Below, in pieces: positions 14,682 to 22,387 of a DNA stretch of 30,208 bases. Source of the DNA: a bacterium (lineage in GTDB: Bacteria; JAJRZV01); assembly GCA_024275095.1 (NCBI GenBank), contig JAJRZV010000071.1:1-30208 (forward strand), written 5' to 3'. Below the pieces are notes generated by a model that was not told the DNA's origin, did not search any database, and worked only from the letters and a program-made list of their open reading frames with translations. The stretch's first letter is position 1. Each line of letters opens with the position of its first letter. Position numbers and translations under genes: made by a program.

Positions 14682-15454
14682 TTTTCTTCTTTTCTGAGAA
14701 GGCCGGTGATTTTAACCCCCAGCGCCCCGATTTCGAACAATATTAAAAGAGGCACGGCCAGGCTGATCTGGGTAAAGACATCGGGCGGGGTTAATATTGC
14801 GGCAAGGGTGAACACAGCCACCGCAGCATAAGGTCTGAAACGCTTTATGTCTTCATAAGAGATTATTCCCAGTGTGCCCAGAAGAATCATAACCACGGGT
14901 GAGAGGAAGGCCACGCCGAAGGAAAAAGCCAGCGTGAATACAAATGACAGATACTCACGTATGGAAATCATGGGATTCAGAAAATTTCCAGAGAATGCTC
15001 CTATGAGAAACCGAAGTCCGTATGGGAGCACCACAAAATAAGAAAAAGCGGCACCTGTGAGAAAGAGAATTGCGGAAGGGATAAGTACTGCAATGGTGTA
15101 GACCCGTTCGTGGCGGTAAAGCCCGGGTGCTACAAAAGCCCATATTTCGTAAAGTATTATGGGAGACGAAATAAAAAAACCTGCGATAAGGCTTACTTTG
15201 AGGTATGTAAGGAAAGCCTCCGTCGGTTTGATAAAAACGACTTTTGCATCAGGGAATGATTGCTGGTAAGGTGCTACCAGCCATTTGAGAATCCATTCGG
15301 AAAAAACATACGAGCCTATGGCCGCGATGGCTACAGCAGCAAGACATACTAAAATGCGACGCCGAAGTTCTTCCAGGTGTTCTGTAAGGGGCATCTCAAG
15401 AGTATCATCATGAGCACCTGTGTCTGACCTGGTGTGAGTGGATTCGTCACTCAT
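14657..15454 (-). CDS. tatC: Sec-independent protein translocase TatC
   Basis: The 265-residue receptor component of the twin-arginine translocase, with six membrane helices. Family motifs are visible: LTEHLEELRRRIL at the N-terminus, FIKPTEAFLTYLKVS, SPIILYEIWAFVAPGLYRHER, and AILTPPDVFTQ. The N-terminus has an extra hydrophilic stretch of about 20 residues. It follows tatA/B with a four-base overlap. It would export the Fe-S (2744-3526) and Rieske (4799-5263) proteins, both with twin-arginine motifs. Its 3' end overlaps the convergent DUF4230 gene by 25 bases. Confidence 0.96.
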   Translation of the reverse strand: MSDESTHTRSDTGAHDDTLEMPLTEHLEELRRRILVCLAAVAIAAIGSYVFSEWILKWLVAPYQQSFPDAKVVFIKPTEAFLTYLKVSLIAGFFISSPIILYEIWAFVAPGLYRHERVYTIAVLIPSAILFLTGAAFSYFVVLPYGLRFLIGAFSGNFLNPMISIREYLSFVFTLAFSFGVAFLSPVVMILLGTLGIISYEDIKRFRPYAAVAVFTLAAILTPPDVFTQISLAVPLLILFEIGALGVKITGLLRKEENQGDDEPS

Positions 15455-15723
15455 TCGTTTTCAGAATCTCCGGAGTTGTCTTGGGTATTTGCAGGTGTTT
15501 CAGGTTCCTTTTTAAATTCTTCTTCCAGTTTTTTACGTTCCTCTTCCAGCGAAGCACGCAGTTCTTCGGCTTCTATTGTTTCCCTGAAGTCTTCCGCAGC
15601 TTTTCTGATTTCTCCCAACGCCCGGCCAATGGCCCTTGCAATTTGTGGGAGCCTTCGCGGCCCCACAACGAGCAGGGCAATAAGAAGTATAACCAGTATC
15701 TCCTGGAATCCGATTCCAAACAC
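15451..15723 (-). CDS. TatA/TatB family translocase protein
   Basis: A 90-residue protein. The N-terminal FGIGFQEILVILLIALLVVG helix with GPRRLP after it is the TatA/B signature. An amphipathic helix (about 25-50) and an acidic, charged tail follow. FGIGFQE and the PRRLP sequence look more TatB-like than TatA-like, but single bifunctional TatA/B proteins exist and no other copy lies here. It overlaps tatC by four bases. Confidence 0.92.
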   Translation of the reverse strand: MFGIGFQEILVILLIALLVVGPRRLPQIARAIGRALGEIRKAAEDFRETIEAEELRASLEEERKKLEEEFKKEPETPANTQDNSGDSENE

Positions 15724-15726
15724 GCG

Positions 15727-16032
15727 TCAGCGCTTCTCCAGGAGCTTTTTCAGGCGCTCCTGTTCTTCTTTTGTGAATTCTTCGGCTTTTTTCTTCGTTT
15801 CGGTGCTTTTGTCTTTGATGATTTTTTTACCTTTTTTCAGTCCAGACTTTTTGAGGTCTTCCACCGATTTCCTCAACTTTTTCACCGCCTCCTTGCTTTC
15901 ACGTGTAAACATGCTTGAGACCCATTTCCTGGGTTTGATCTCGAGTGCCCCCTTTTTCACCCGCACGTTGAAAAGGGAAAAGAAGATGACGATCAATACA
16001 ATGACTATTATGGCTCGAATGAAGGTCTTCAT
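15727..16032 (-). CDS. Small single-helix, lysine-rich coiled-coil protein at the head of the tat operon
   Basis: A 101-residue protein that I do not recognise. One N-terminal membrane helix (about 5-24) is followed by a highly charged, Lys/Glu-rich region predicted to form helices (about 45-101). Its plan (anchor, hinge, charged helix) superficially resembles TatA, but it lacks the FG and GP motifs. It sits three bases before tatA/B on the same strand, so it is probably co-transcribed and could be a Tat accessory. The start is ATG 16032; a TATAAT on the minus strand (16082-16077) is a possible -10, with no clear -35. Confidence 0.65.
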   Translation of the reverse strand: MKTFIRAIIVIVLIVIFFSLFNVRVKKGALEIKPRKWVSSMFTRESKEAVKKLRKSVEDLKKSGLKKGKKIIKDKSTETKKKAEEFTKEEQERLKKLLEKR

Positions 16033-16076
16033 CAGATAGGTATTGTGTCACTTCGGAGAGGAGAATTTCAACAAAT

Positions 16077-16082
16077 ATTATA
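16077..16082 (-). promoter_or_regulatory. Possible -10 element of the tat operon
   Basis: TATAAT reads on the minus strand about 45 bases upstream of the first tat-operon ATG. No convincing -35 lies at 16-18 bases. It falls inside the intergenic decay zone. Confidence 0.3.
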
Positions 16083-16109
16083 TTTCCCGCCGGCCCTATC
16101 CCTGATCCT

Positions 16110-16152
16110 CCCGGCGCGCAAGCAACGCGCGCGCCGGGGAGGCCTGCGCCTC
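16110..16152. repeat. Tandem GC-rich hairpins
   Basis: A perfect 10-base GC-only stem, CCCGGCGCGC (16110-16119) with GCGCGCCGGG (16129-16138), encloses a nine-base loop. It is followed at once by a second hairpin, GAGGC (16139-16143) with GCCTC (16148-16152). No T tract follows on either strand, so this is not a standard intrinsic terminator. It stands out against the AT-rich sequence around it and could be a REP-like element or a transposon scar. Confidence 0.5.
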
Positions 16153-16192
16153 TGGAAAATGCGGTTGTTGTTAAGTTTCTTCACAACACAGC

Positions 16193-16875
16193 TCACCACT
16201 GCACGCCACTCATCCTGCATATCACCACCAACAACTCTATCCACACAACATAAATAAACACATTCCCGCACTTCGCATAAAAGGTCTTTTTTCCTCTTCC
16301 CACCGTCCCTGTCAAATATCCCTCCCTGTCTATCTTCTTGTACCTGCCAGAAGGGCCCACTATCGCTGTCACCCCCTTGTTCGTGCTTCTCACAAGACAA
16401 ACTTCATTTTCTATCGCCCTCACCAACCCATATTCAAAATGCTGGATCTTGCCCCATCCCCCACCAAACCACACATCATTTGATATATTCACTATAAAAT
16501 CCGCTCCATCCTTTACAGCTTCCTGAACCCCCTCGGGAAAAAGCACCTCCCAGCAGATAAAAACACGGAGAATTTGAGCCCGTTTAAATCGAAAAATTTT
16601 CTTCCGTTCTTTTCTGCCGTAAATTCTTCCACCTGCCTCCTCTTCCCTATCATCCTGTTAATAATACCTATTCTCTTCACAAATCCTCCCAGGGGTGTGT
16701 ATTCACCAAACGGAACAAGTCTCCTCTTGCGCTCAAAGTACAGCTCTCTTCCTATCATGTACACGGCAGAGCTGTACATAACCCCGGGACCCTCATTCAA
16801 TATCGTCCCTGCAATAATTGATACGTCGTAATATAAGGTCAGCTCTTCCATGTGCCTTCTCTCTTCCTTCTTCAT
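16193..16875 (-). pseudogene. lnt: Apolipoprotein N-acyltransferase remnant (truncated, frameshifted)
   Basis: The C-terminal half of Lnt is in two frames. The upstream part (to about 16560) has YFERKRRLVPFGEYTPLGG with the catalytic-Lys motif. The downstream part (16193 onward) has ICWEVLFPEG with the catalytic-Cys motif, then NISNDVWFGG, QHFEYGLVRAIENE and VRSTNKG, ending in a membrane helix. A one-base slip in an A5 tract (16559-16563; T5 on this strand) separates them. The N-terminal membrane region and the part with the first catalytic Glu are missing: homology stops near 16870, where transposase sequence begins. It is therefore a pseudogene unless the slip is a sequencing error, and even then it is truncated. 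Confidence 0.85.
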
Positions 16876-17267
16876 ATATTGTGGATATGGATATTTACGG
16901 GACAGGAGATATGACCGGAAGCAGTGGGTGGTGGGAGCACTTTTATCAGGTGAGGGCAGGCCCATAAGTATGACGGTGGATGAGGGATCAAGAGTTGACC
17001 ATCGGGTATTTCTCGAGCGGGTGGATGAATTTCAGGGGCGATTTCCACTGGTTGGGGAGGTATGCTGGGTGGCGGACAAGGGGATAGGGACGCGAGAGGT
17101 GATAGAGGAACTGAAGAAAAGAGGATTCAAATACATATTTGGGATAATGGAAGGATATACTCAGGGATACCCTTTCGGTGGAGCAGGTTAAGGTGAGAGT
17201 GAAAGACAAAAGTTATCTCTTAAGGCTTCCGCTTAAAGGATTGCGGGTAAAGTATTCACTGCTGTGA
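16868..17267 (+). pseudogene. IS1634-like transposase remnant
   Basis: A middle fragment of a DDE transposase. GYLRDRRYDRKQWVVGALL with GEGRPISMTVDEGSRVDHRVF corresponds to the first catalytic-Asp region, and VCWVADKGIGTREVIEELKK to the second, as in the IS1634/IS4-related families. The first frame stops at 17191; from about 17163 the sequence continues in another frame (RDTLSVEQVKVRVKDKSY) to a stop at 17265. Full-length relatives are about 500 residues, so only about a quarter remains. No terminal inverted repeats were recognised. It abuts the truncated lnt, suggesting that an insertion broke that gene before decaying. Confidence 0.75.
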
Positions 17268-17715
17268 GAGTGAGACCGCCATCTTCTTTAATACCTCTGG
17301 AGAAAGAAAACTAAATAAACACCCTTTCTTTCCCGGAGAGAGAACTGTGGGGCCAAAAGGAAATCGCGTGCTCACAACACATTGATTTATAAAAACTTTT
17401 GGAATGCAACTGTAAAAAATGCTCATTCTCAAAACATTTCCTGAAACACCACCGTCTTGATGCGTGCCTACACCTGAAAATATACCTTAAAACATACCTT
17501 CATCAGAAAGGGGGATGCTTTAATTTATTAATTCTTTTTCGCGCACAGTGGACACGCGCGCTTGGATACATGCCTGGCATTCATGCCTGTGCTCGTCATG
17601 TTTTCTATCCGTCCATGCACACGGTCCACCGGAAGTGGTGCGCTTGAGGCATTTCACCTCTTATTTTTTCTTTTCCTGTGTCGCTGATGCCAATGCAGTA
17701 TTCGTCCGATTTTCC
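17268..17715. other. Gene-free decayed region
   Basis: About 450 bases between the transposase remnant and the phosphate genes. Short open frames here have no ribosome binding sites and no recognisable translation. Composition shifts from AT-rich (about 17310-17540) to mixed. It is probably the residue of the same insertion and decay that affected lnt. Only a direct octamer (CATGCCTG at about 17569 and 17581) was seen. Confidence 0.5.
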
Positions 17716-17745
17716 TTTACAAAAGAAAAGCACGCTTACCATAAT
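17716..17745 (+). promoter_or_regulatory. Promoter of the pit operon
   Basis: TTTACA (17716-17721) and CATAAT (17740-17745) are separated by 18 bases, each five of six to consensus. The start would be near 17752, about 23 bases before the ATG at 17775, with GGGAGGG in between. No Pho box was recognised. Confidence 0.5.
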
Positions 17746-17774
17746 TTCACCAGCTCATACACAGGGAGGGTATC

Positions 17775-18440
17775 ATGTCTATACTCGGCCTTTTTCGGAA
17801 GTCGCCGTTCAGGCCCATACAGGAACACATGAAAAAGATTCACGAGTGTGTGCACCTGGTAAAACCTCTTGTAGAGGCTTTTATCAGGGGAAATTATGAA
17901 GAAGTTTCCAAATTGGCAAGTGAAATTTACCAGAAAGAACACGAGGCAGACGAAATCAAAAACTCAATCAGGGATAGTCTCCCAACGAGCCTTTTCCTGC
18001 CGGTAGACAGGCGCGATCTCCTGGACGTTCTTGCTTCTCAGGATGCCATTGCTGATGTGGCGGAAGATGTGGCGGTACTGGTGAGCCTCAGGAAGTTTAC
18101 GCCTCCGGAAGACCTCTCGGACATGATTCTCGAACTCTGTGACCGGGTTGTGGCTGTATTTGAAAAGGCTTTTGAAGTGGTAGATCACCTGGACGAACTG
18201 GTTGAGACATCCTTTTCGGGAAAGGAGGCAGAAAAGGTGATCAACACAATTAACGAACTTGGGTATCTGGAATGGAAAACCGACAAGTTCCAGATGAAAA
18301 TTGCCACCAACCTTTACAGCCGCGATGATTTAAAACCTGCGGAGCTTTTGCTCCTGGATAAAATTATTCAAAAAATTGCCGATATATCTAACGCGTCGGA
18401 GCGGATGGGTAATCGTTTGAGACTGTTCCTATCGCACTGA
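17775..18440 (+). CDS. DUF47 / TIGR00153 phosphate transport accessory protein (PhoU-like)
   Basis: A 221-residue all-helical cytoplasmic protein of the DUF47 family, which is distantly related to PhoU and is usually paired with Pit transporters. Family signs are the start SILGLFRKSPFRPIQEHM, the KEHEADEIKNSIRDSLPTS segment and the LFLPVDRRDLLDVLASQD segment. It precedes pit by 12 bases. GGGAGGG lies four bases before the ATG. It is thought to modulate the transporter; direct function is not shown by sequence. Confidence 0.92.
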   Translation: MSILGLFRKSPFRPIQEHMKKIHECVHLVKPLVEAFIRGNYEEVSKLASEIYQKEHEADEIKNSIRDSLPTSLFLPVDRRDLLDVLASQDAIADVAEDVAVLVSLRKFTPPEDLSDMILELCDRVVAVFEKAFEVVDHLDELVETSFSGKEAEKVINTINELGYLEWKTDKFQMKIATNLYSRDDLKPAELLLLDKIIQKIADISNASERMGNRLRLFLSH

Positions 18441-18452
18441 GGGGGCTGAAAA

Positions 18453-19694
18453 ATGTCTATGGACCTCATTTATTACCTCGGTATCGCTGCTGCTGTGTAC
18501 ATGGCGTGGAATATTGGGGCAAATGACGTTGCCAATGCCATGGGCACGTCGGTGGGGTCGCGTGCCCTCACTCTCGTGCAGGCTGTAATTTTTGCGAGCT
18601 TGTTTGAATTTGCAGGCGCGGTGCTGGTGGGAGCTCATGTTACTCAAACCATCAGAAAGGGCATCGTGGACGTGAGCCTTTTTGCAGGCCGCCCAGATGT
18701 TCTTGCAGTGGGCATGTTTTCTGCTCTTATTGCAGCAGGCACATGGCTTTTGGCCGCCACTTACATGGGCCTGCCCGTGTCCACCACTCATTCCATTGTC
18801 GGCGCGGTGGCGGGGATCGGCCTTTTCCAGTACGGTTTTGCCGGCGTTCACTGGGGGAAAATCGGCACCATTATCCTTTCGTGGATCATCTCACCTGTCA
18901 TGGGAGCTCTCATGGGCTTCACCATGTTCACGTTTATCCGCAAGCGAATACTTGCAAGGGAAGACCCTTTGGCAGAAATAAAGAAATACTCACCCTTTTT
19001 ATTATTTGGTGTGTTTTTTATCATTTCCATGAGCGTGATATTTAAGGGTTTGAAAAACCTCAAACTTGATCTGGACTTCCGCACTGCCGCCATGTATTCA
19101 GCCGCTGTTGCTGCTGGGCTTTCCATTGTTTCCGGGGTGCTTGTGCGGCTTATCAGGCCCGGGCAGAACATTGACGAAAACCTCAAGAAAACAGAATACC
19201 TCTTTGGTTTCCTTCAGGTGCTCACTGCCTGCTACGTAGCCTTTGCTCATGGGTCCAATGACGTGGCCAATGCTGTTGGGCCGATCGCTGCCATTCAGGC
19301 TATCGTGACCACGGGCACCGTGGCCAAACACGTGGAAGTGCCGCTCTGGATTCTATCCATCGGCGGCGTTGGAATCGTGTTGGGTCTTTCTACGTGGGGG
19401 TATCGGGTAATGTTCACCATCGGCAAGCGCATAACCGACCTCACACCATCAAGGGGATTTTCAGCGGAAATCTCAGCGGCCACCATCATCCTCGTGTGCA
19501 GCAAACTGGGACTTCCCATATCCACCACTCATACAATCGTGGGGAGCGTGATCGGTGTTGGTTTTGCCCGTGGTATCGCTGCACTGGACCTCAAGGTATT
19601 GCGCAACATATTTGTATCATGGGCACTTGAAATTCCTGTCACCATTATTCTCGCCGGTGTACTTCACCACTTGATCATGGGCCTGTTCATGTAA
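18453..19694 (+). CDS. pit: Low-affinity inorganic phosphate transporter, Pit family
   Basis: A 413-residue membrane protein of about ten helices with the two inverted PiT signature repeats: NIGANDVANAMGTSVGSRALT near residue 17-37, and HGSNDVANAVGPIAA near 265-280. PVSTTHSIVGAV and PISTTHTIVGSVIG are the second pair of repeat motifs. It co-transports phosphate with a cation (H+ or Na+), probably as metal-phosphate. It directly follows the DUF47 accessory gene, with GAGGGGG before the ATG. A seven-base hairpin (19681-19701) spans the stop codon. Confidence 0.96.
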   Translation: MSMDLIYYLGIAAAVYMAWNIGANDVANAMGTSVGSRALTLVQAVIFASLFEFAGAVLVGAHVTQTIRKGIVDVSLFAGRPDVLAVGMFSALIAAGTWLLAATYMGLPVSTTHSIVGAVAGIGLFQYGFAGVHWGKIGTIILSWIISPVMGALMGFTMFTFIRKRILAREDPLAEIKKYSPFLLFGVFFIISMSVIFKGLKNLKLDLDFRTAAMYSAAVAAGLSIVSGVLVRLIRPGQNIDENLKKTEYLFGFLQVLTACYVAFAHGSNDVANAVGPIAAIQAIVTTGTVAKHVEVPLWILSIGGVGIVLGLSTWGYRVMFTIGKRITDLTPSRGFSAEISAATIILVCSKLGLPISTTHTIVGSVIGVGFARGIAALDLKVLRNIFVSWALEIPVTIILAGVLHHLIMGLFM

Positions 19695-19701
19695 AACAGG
19701 C
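19681..19701. repeat. Hairpin across the pit stop codon
   Basis: GCCTGTT (19681-19687) pairs perfectly with AACAGGC (19695-19701), leaving a seven-base loop that includes the TAA. No T tract follows, so termination is doubtful, though it lies between the convergent pit and DUF4855 genes. Confidence 0.35.
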
Positions 19702-19733
19702 AGTTCCGCAGAAACCACAACGATTGTTCGCAG

Positions 19734-20861
19734 CTAAAAAGTAATATTTCCAGGTTGTTCGGTGATCCTCGACCCTGAACGCCTGCTCAATATGAACCGG
19801 TACAGCCGCCTGTACAGGGCATCGCCGTTTCTTGCCAGAGTGTAAATTGTATAAACACCCTGGTAGTAGGGTAATATAAACGCGGTGTCAAATCCGGTCT
19901 CCTGCGCCACGGCAAGATAATCAAGCAGTTTTTGCCGGTACGCGTTATTGCTCAGCACGTTTTCGTCGAATTCAATCTCTATCCCGAGTTCGTTTCTACG
20001 GCAGAAGCTCATCGTGTCTCTCAGGTTTGCAATGGTACGCTGGTACCGTTCCTGGTAGTAATTGGGTTGAAAAAATGCGTAGTCAAAGCCGTAATCGTGC
20101 CATTGTGCTGCTTTCTGACGTGTCCACAGTTCGGTAAATTTGTAACTCTGAGCAGAAATCCAGGTAAACTCGGGTGTTCTTCCGTCAACTTCAAGCGAGT
20201 GAATATACGCAGCAATTTGCGGCAGGAGCCTTTCATCTTCTGGCACCTGCGGCCAGATGTTTTCTTCCATCCAGTAGAAACCTCGAAATTGCAGGTTGGA
20301 ATAGTACTTTTCGTTCCACGTCTTTACGAACTCATTGATGTACCACTTCACGGCAGCGAGCCTGTTAACCTGCCGGCTGAAATTCCAGCCACTGCCAAAT
20401 GCCTCCTGTCCCGGGTCAGGGTAGGGAATCATTACCATTACCCATGCGTTCAGACCGCAGGAAGCTGCGGCGTTCTGTAGAGCATCAAGCTGGTGGTCTG
20501 CATCATGGAACAACCAGTTCAGAAACCACTTCCAGTATTCCTGATTTGATGCTGCACCGGATTGCATGTAATCGTAAATGAACAGATGTTGTGGGTTTGC
20601 ACCGCTGGTTATGGCTAAAAAGAGAAAGACGTCGAACAATTGAGTGATATTTACCGGGTTCAGGTTTTCATTCACTGGGACAAGATAGGGAAGGAAATAA
20701 TCCTTGCTCCATGTACGGAGTTCACATGTTTGCTGGTCGCAATCGCTACCCGCATAAATAAGCACCATGTCGTGGCGTTCTTTAAAACTTCCACTGCTGC
20801 AACCTGAGGTGGGCGGGAGGACAACGCAACACAACAAAATCGTAATCGAAGTTTTCCACAT
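19734..20861 (-). CDS. DUF4855-like lipoprotein, putative glycosidase-type barrel
   Basis: A 375-residue protein with a lipoprotein-like signal ending TSGC (C21). The body looks like DUF4855: WNFSRQVNRLAAVKWYINEFV, RGFYWMEENIW, WISAQSYK and YGFDYAFFQPNYYQERY follow that family's order. DUF4855 proteins are believed to have a TIM-barrel fold like some glycoside hydrolases, but no activity is established to my knowledge. The glutamates in YWMEENIW and in GIEIEFDEN are candidate catalytic acids. It lies 143 bases after the MopX lipoprotein gene and is the last of the minus-strand run. Confidence 0.65.
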   Translation of the reverse strand: MWKTSITILLCCVVLPPTSGCSSGSFKERHDMVLIYAGSDCDQQTCELRTWSKDYFLPYLVPVNENLNPVNITQLFDVFLFLAITSGANPQHLFIYDYMQSGAASNQEYWKWFLNWLFHDADHQLDALQNAAASCGLNAWVMVMIPYPDPGQEAFGSGWNFSRQVNRLAAVKWYINEFVKTWNEKYYSNLQFRGFYWMEENIWPQVPEDERLLPQIAAYIHSLEVDGRTPEFTWISAQSYKFTELWTRQKAAQWHDYGFDYAFFQPNYYQERYQRTIANLRDTMSFCRRNELGIEIEFDENVLSNNAYRQKLLDYLAVAQETGFDTAFILPYYQGVYTIYTLARNGDALYRRLYRFILSRRSGSRITEQPGNITF

Positions 20862-21004
20862 TTCCAGTTCAGTCTGACATGACCAGCCGGGGCTTTCAAG
20901 ATTGTGGTGGAGTCAGCCTGAACCTGATATGTGGCATTAGAAGAAAGCATTTCGGTGGCAATATCATTGCATTGCAGATAGAAGCTCAGGGATGGTTAAG
21001 GGCG
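20862..21004. other. Spacer between the MopX lipoprotein and DUF4855 genes
   Basis: The spacer of 143 bases contains no clear promoter, terminator or small gene. An in-frame extension was not found. Both flanking genes are on the minus strand. Confidence 0.5.
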
Positions 21005-22387
21005 TTAATCTTGAATGTTGAGACCAGACCCCTGATGTACGAGGGTTGCTTTTGACTCTCCGGAAATAAAAAAGTAATTTGCGTTGTTCCACTTTAAAGG
21101 GATAACATCACCGTTGGTTACCAGTGTGTCAGATTCCCATAGCACAGAGCCGGAAGCTGCATCGAGTACGTAAAGGTGACCTTCTGTATTCAGGCATACA
21201 AGGACAAAGCGGTTGTAGAGTTTCAAAAAGAGCGGTGATGTAAAAATGCTGCCGTCCAGTTGATGTTCCCACAGGAGCGTTCCGGAAAAGTCGAGGGCTC
21301 GCACGAAGCCGTCCTCAGAAGCAAAGAAGAGTTCGGCCACACCGTCGGCATCCACGTCTCCGCTTACTGCAGCAGTATATACAGGTGCAGAAGAAGCATA
21401 GGTCCAGAGAAAGGAGAACGTGGAAAGATCACCCAGGTAAAAAGTCCAGTTAGAAGAGCCGAAAGCCGCGTAAAGTGAATTTTCGTGTTGAAGGACAAGT
21501 GGACGTGCTGTAACCGGTTCTTGCGAGCCCGTGATAAATTCTCCCTCCACCGTGCCAGAGCCGTCCAGGAGCCTGACCCTCCCCCCTGCCACGGGCACAA
21601 GTACGTGCGTTATGCCCTCGCTGTACCATACTGCCGGAGGAGCAGAGATGACCGATCCGGTCGAAAAATACCGAAGGGAGCTCTTCCCGAGTGCAGGAGC
21701 GAACATGTATATCCATCCGTAGCCACTGTTTATGTCAAATGGGTATGTATTGGCACCAATGAATAGGAATGTACCTGCAGGTGATGTGACAGCCTGGGGG
21801 GCGAAGAACTTGTTGCCTGTAATTGTTGCACTCCATTCTACGTTGAGGTTTTCGTCCATCACGAAAAGTGAACCTGTTTCTCCAAGGGCGGTGATGTAAA
21901 TGTTACCTGTTTTGTCGTCAGAGATAACCACCGGGGGCAAAGAAAAAGTTGTTCCCAGGGATTTCTCGAGAAGCGGGGGTTCAAGACCCCCGGCAGAGAG
22001 AACCCGCGCATATCCATTCTCTGTCACCGCGACCAGCTCGTCGTTACCGTCATTGTCGAGGTCCCGGGCGGTAAACAGTTCGGATTGTGCAAGTGTTTGT
22101 GACCACACAGGTGTGCCCTCATCTATAATGCCGTTACAGTTATCATCTATGCTGTTTTTCTCTTCTGCAACACCGGGATTTACACGTGGATTCGTTTCAT
22201 CGCAGTCACCGGAGGTTGTGGAATATCCGTCACCGTCGAAATCAACGTCTGGATGAAGAGCAATCCACCGGGAGCACGCTTCCTGCGAGTGATTATCGGA
22301 CCTCGGGTCACATGGGTTGTCCCACGTGAGATGGGGGTAACAACCTGCTGTGAGCAACAAAAGTATCAGCAAACTCGTTCTCACCAT
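21005..22387 (-). CDS. Lipoprotein with MopX-type metal-binding repeat and beta-propeller
   Basis: A 460-residue surface-type protein. The signal ends LTAGC (C16). Residues about 45-95 contain the acidic DFDGDGYS, GDCDETNP and DDNCNGIIDEG segments of the putative metal-binding (MopX, PF11617-type) repeat common in Myxococcota and other Deltaproteobacteria. The rest (about 95-455) has regular repeats such as DLDNDGNDELVAV, DVDADGVAELFFASEDG and SGTLLWEHQLDG, typical of FG-GAP/PQQ-like beta-propellers. Four Cys occur near the N-terminus. It overlaps the PEGA gene by seven bases. The ligand is unknown. Confidence 0.85.
   Translation of the reverse strand: MVRTSLLILLLLTAGCYPHLTWDNPCDPRSDNHSQEACSRWIALHPDVDFDGDGYSTTSGDCDETNPRVNPGVAEEKNSIDDNCNGIIDEGTPVWSQTLAQSELFTARDLDNDGNDELVAVTENGYARVLSAGGLEPPLLEKSLGTTFSLPPVVISDDKTGNIYITALGETGSLFVMDENLNVEWSATITGNKFFAPQAVTSPAGTFLFIGANTYPFDINSGYGWIYMFAPALGKSSLRYFSTGSVISAPPAVWYSEGITHVLVPVAGGRVRLLDGSGTVEGEFITGSQEPVTARPLVLQHENSLYAAFGSSNWTFYLGDLSTFSFLWTYASSAPVYTAAVSGDVDADGVAELFFASEDGFVRALDFSGTLLWEHQLDGSIFTSPLFLKLYNRFVLVCLNTEGHLYVLDAASGSVLWESDTLVTNGDVIPLKWNNANYFFISGESKATLVHQGSGLNIQD

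Noticed and set aside
16068-16400. Minus-strand 110-codon frame in the lnt remnant
   Set aside because: Wrong frame relative to the lnt homology; the reading through the GC hairpins has no family match.
17569-17588. Direct repeat CATGCCTG as a possible CRISPR or IS end
   Set aside because: Only two copies, eight bases, no spacer regularity.
17548-17899. Overlapping plus-strand frames before the DUF47 gene
   Set aside because: No Shine-Dalgarno; they overlap the promoter and the start of the recognised gene.
19932-20480. 182-codon plus-strand frame opposite the DUF4855 gene
   Set aside because: Antisense shadow with no motif or ribosome binding site.
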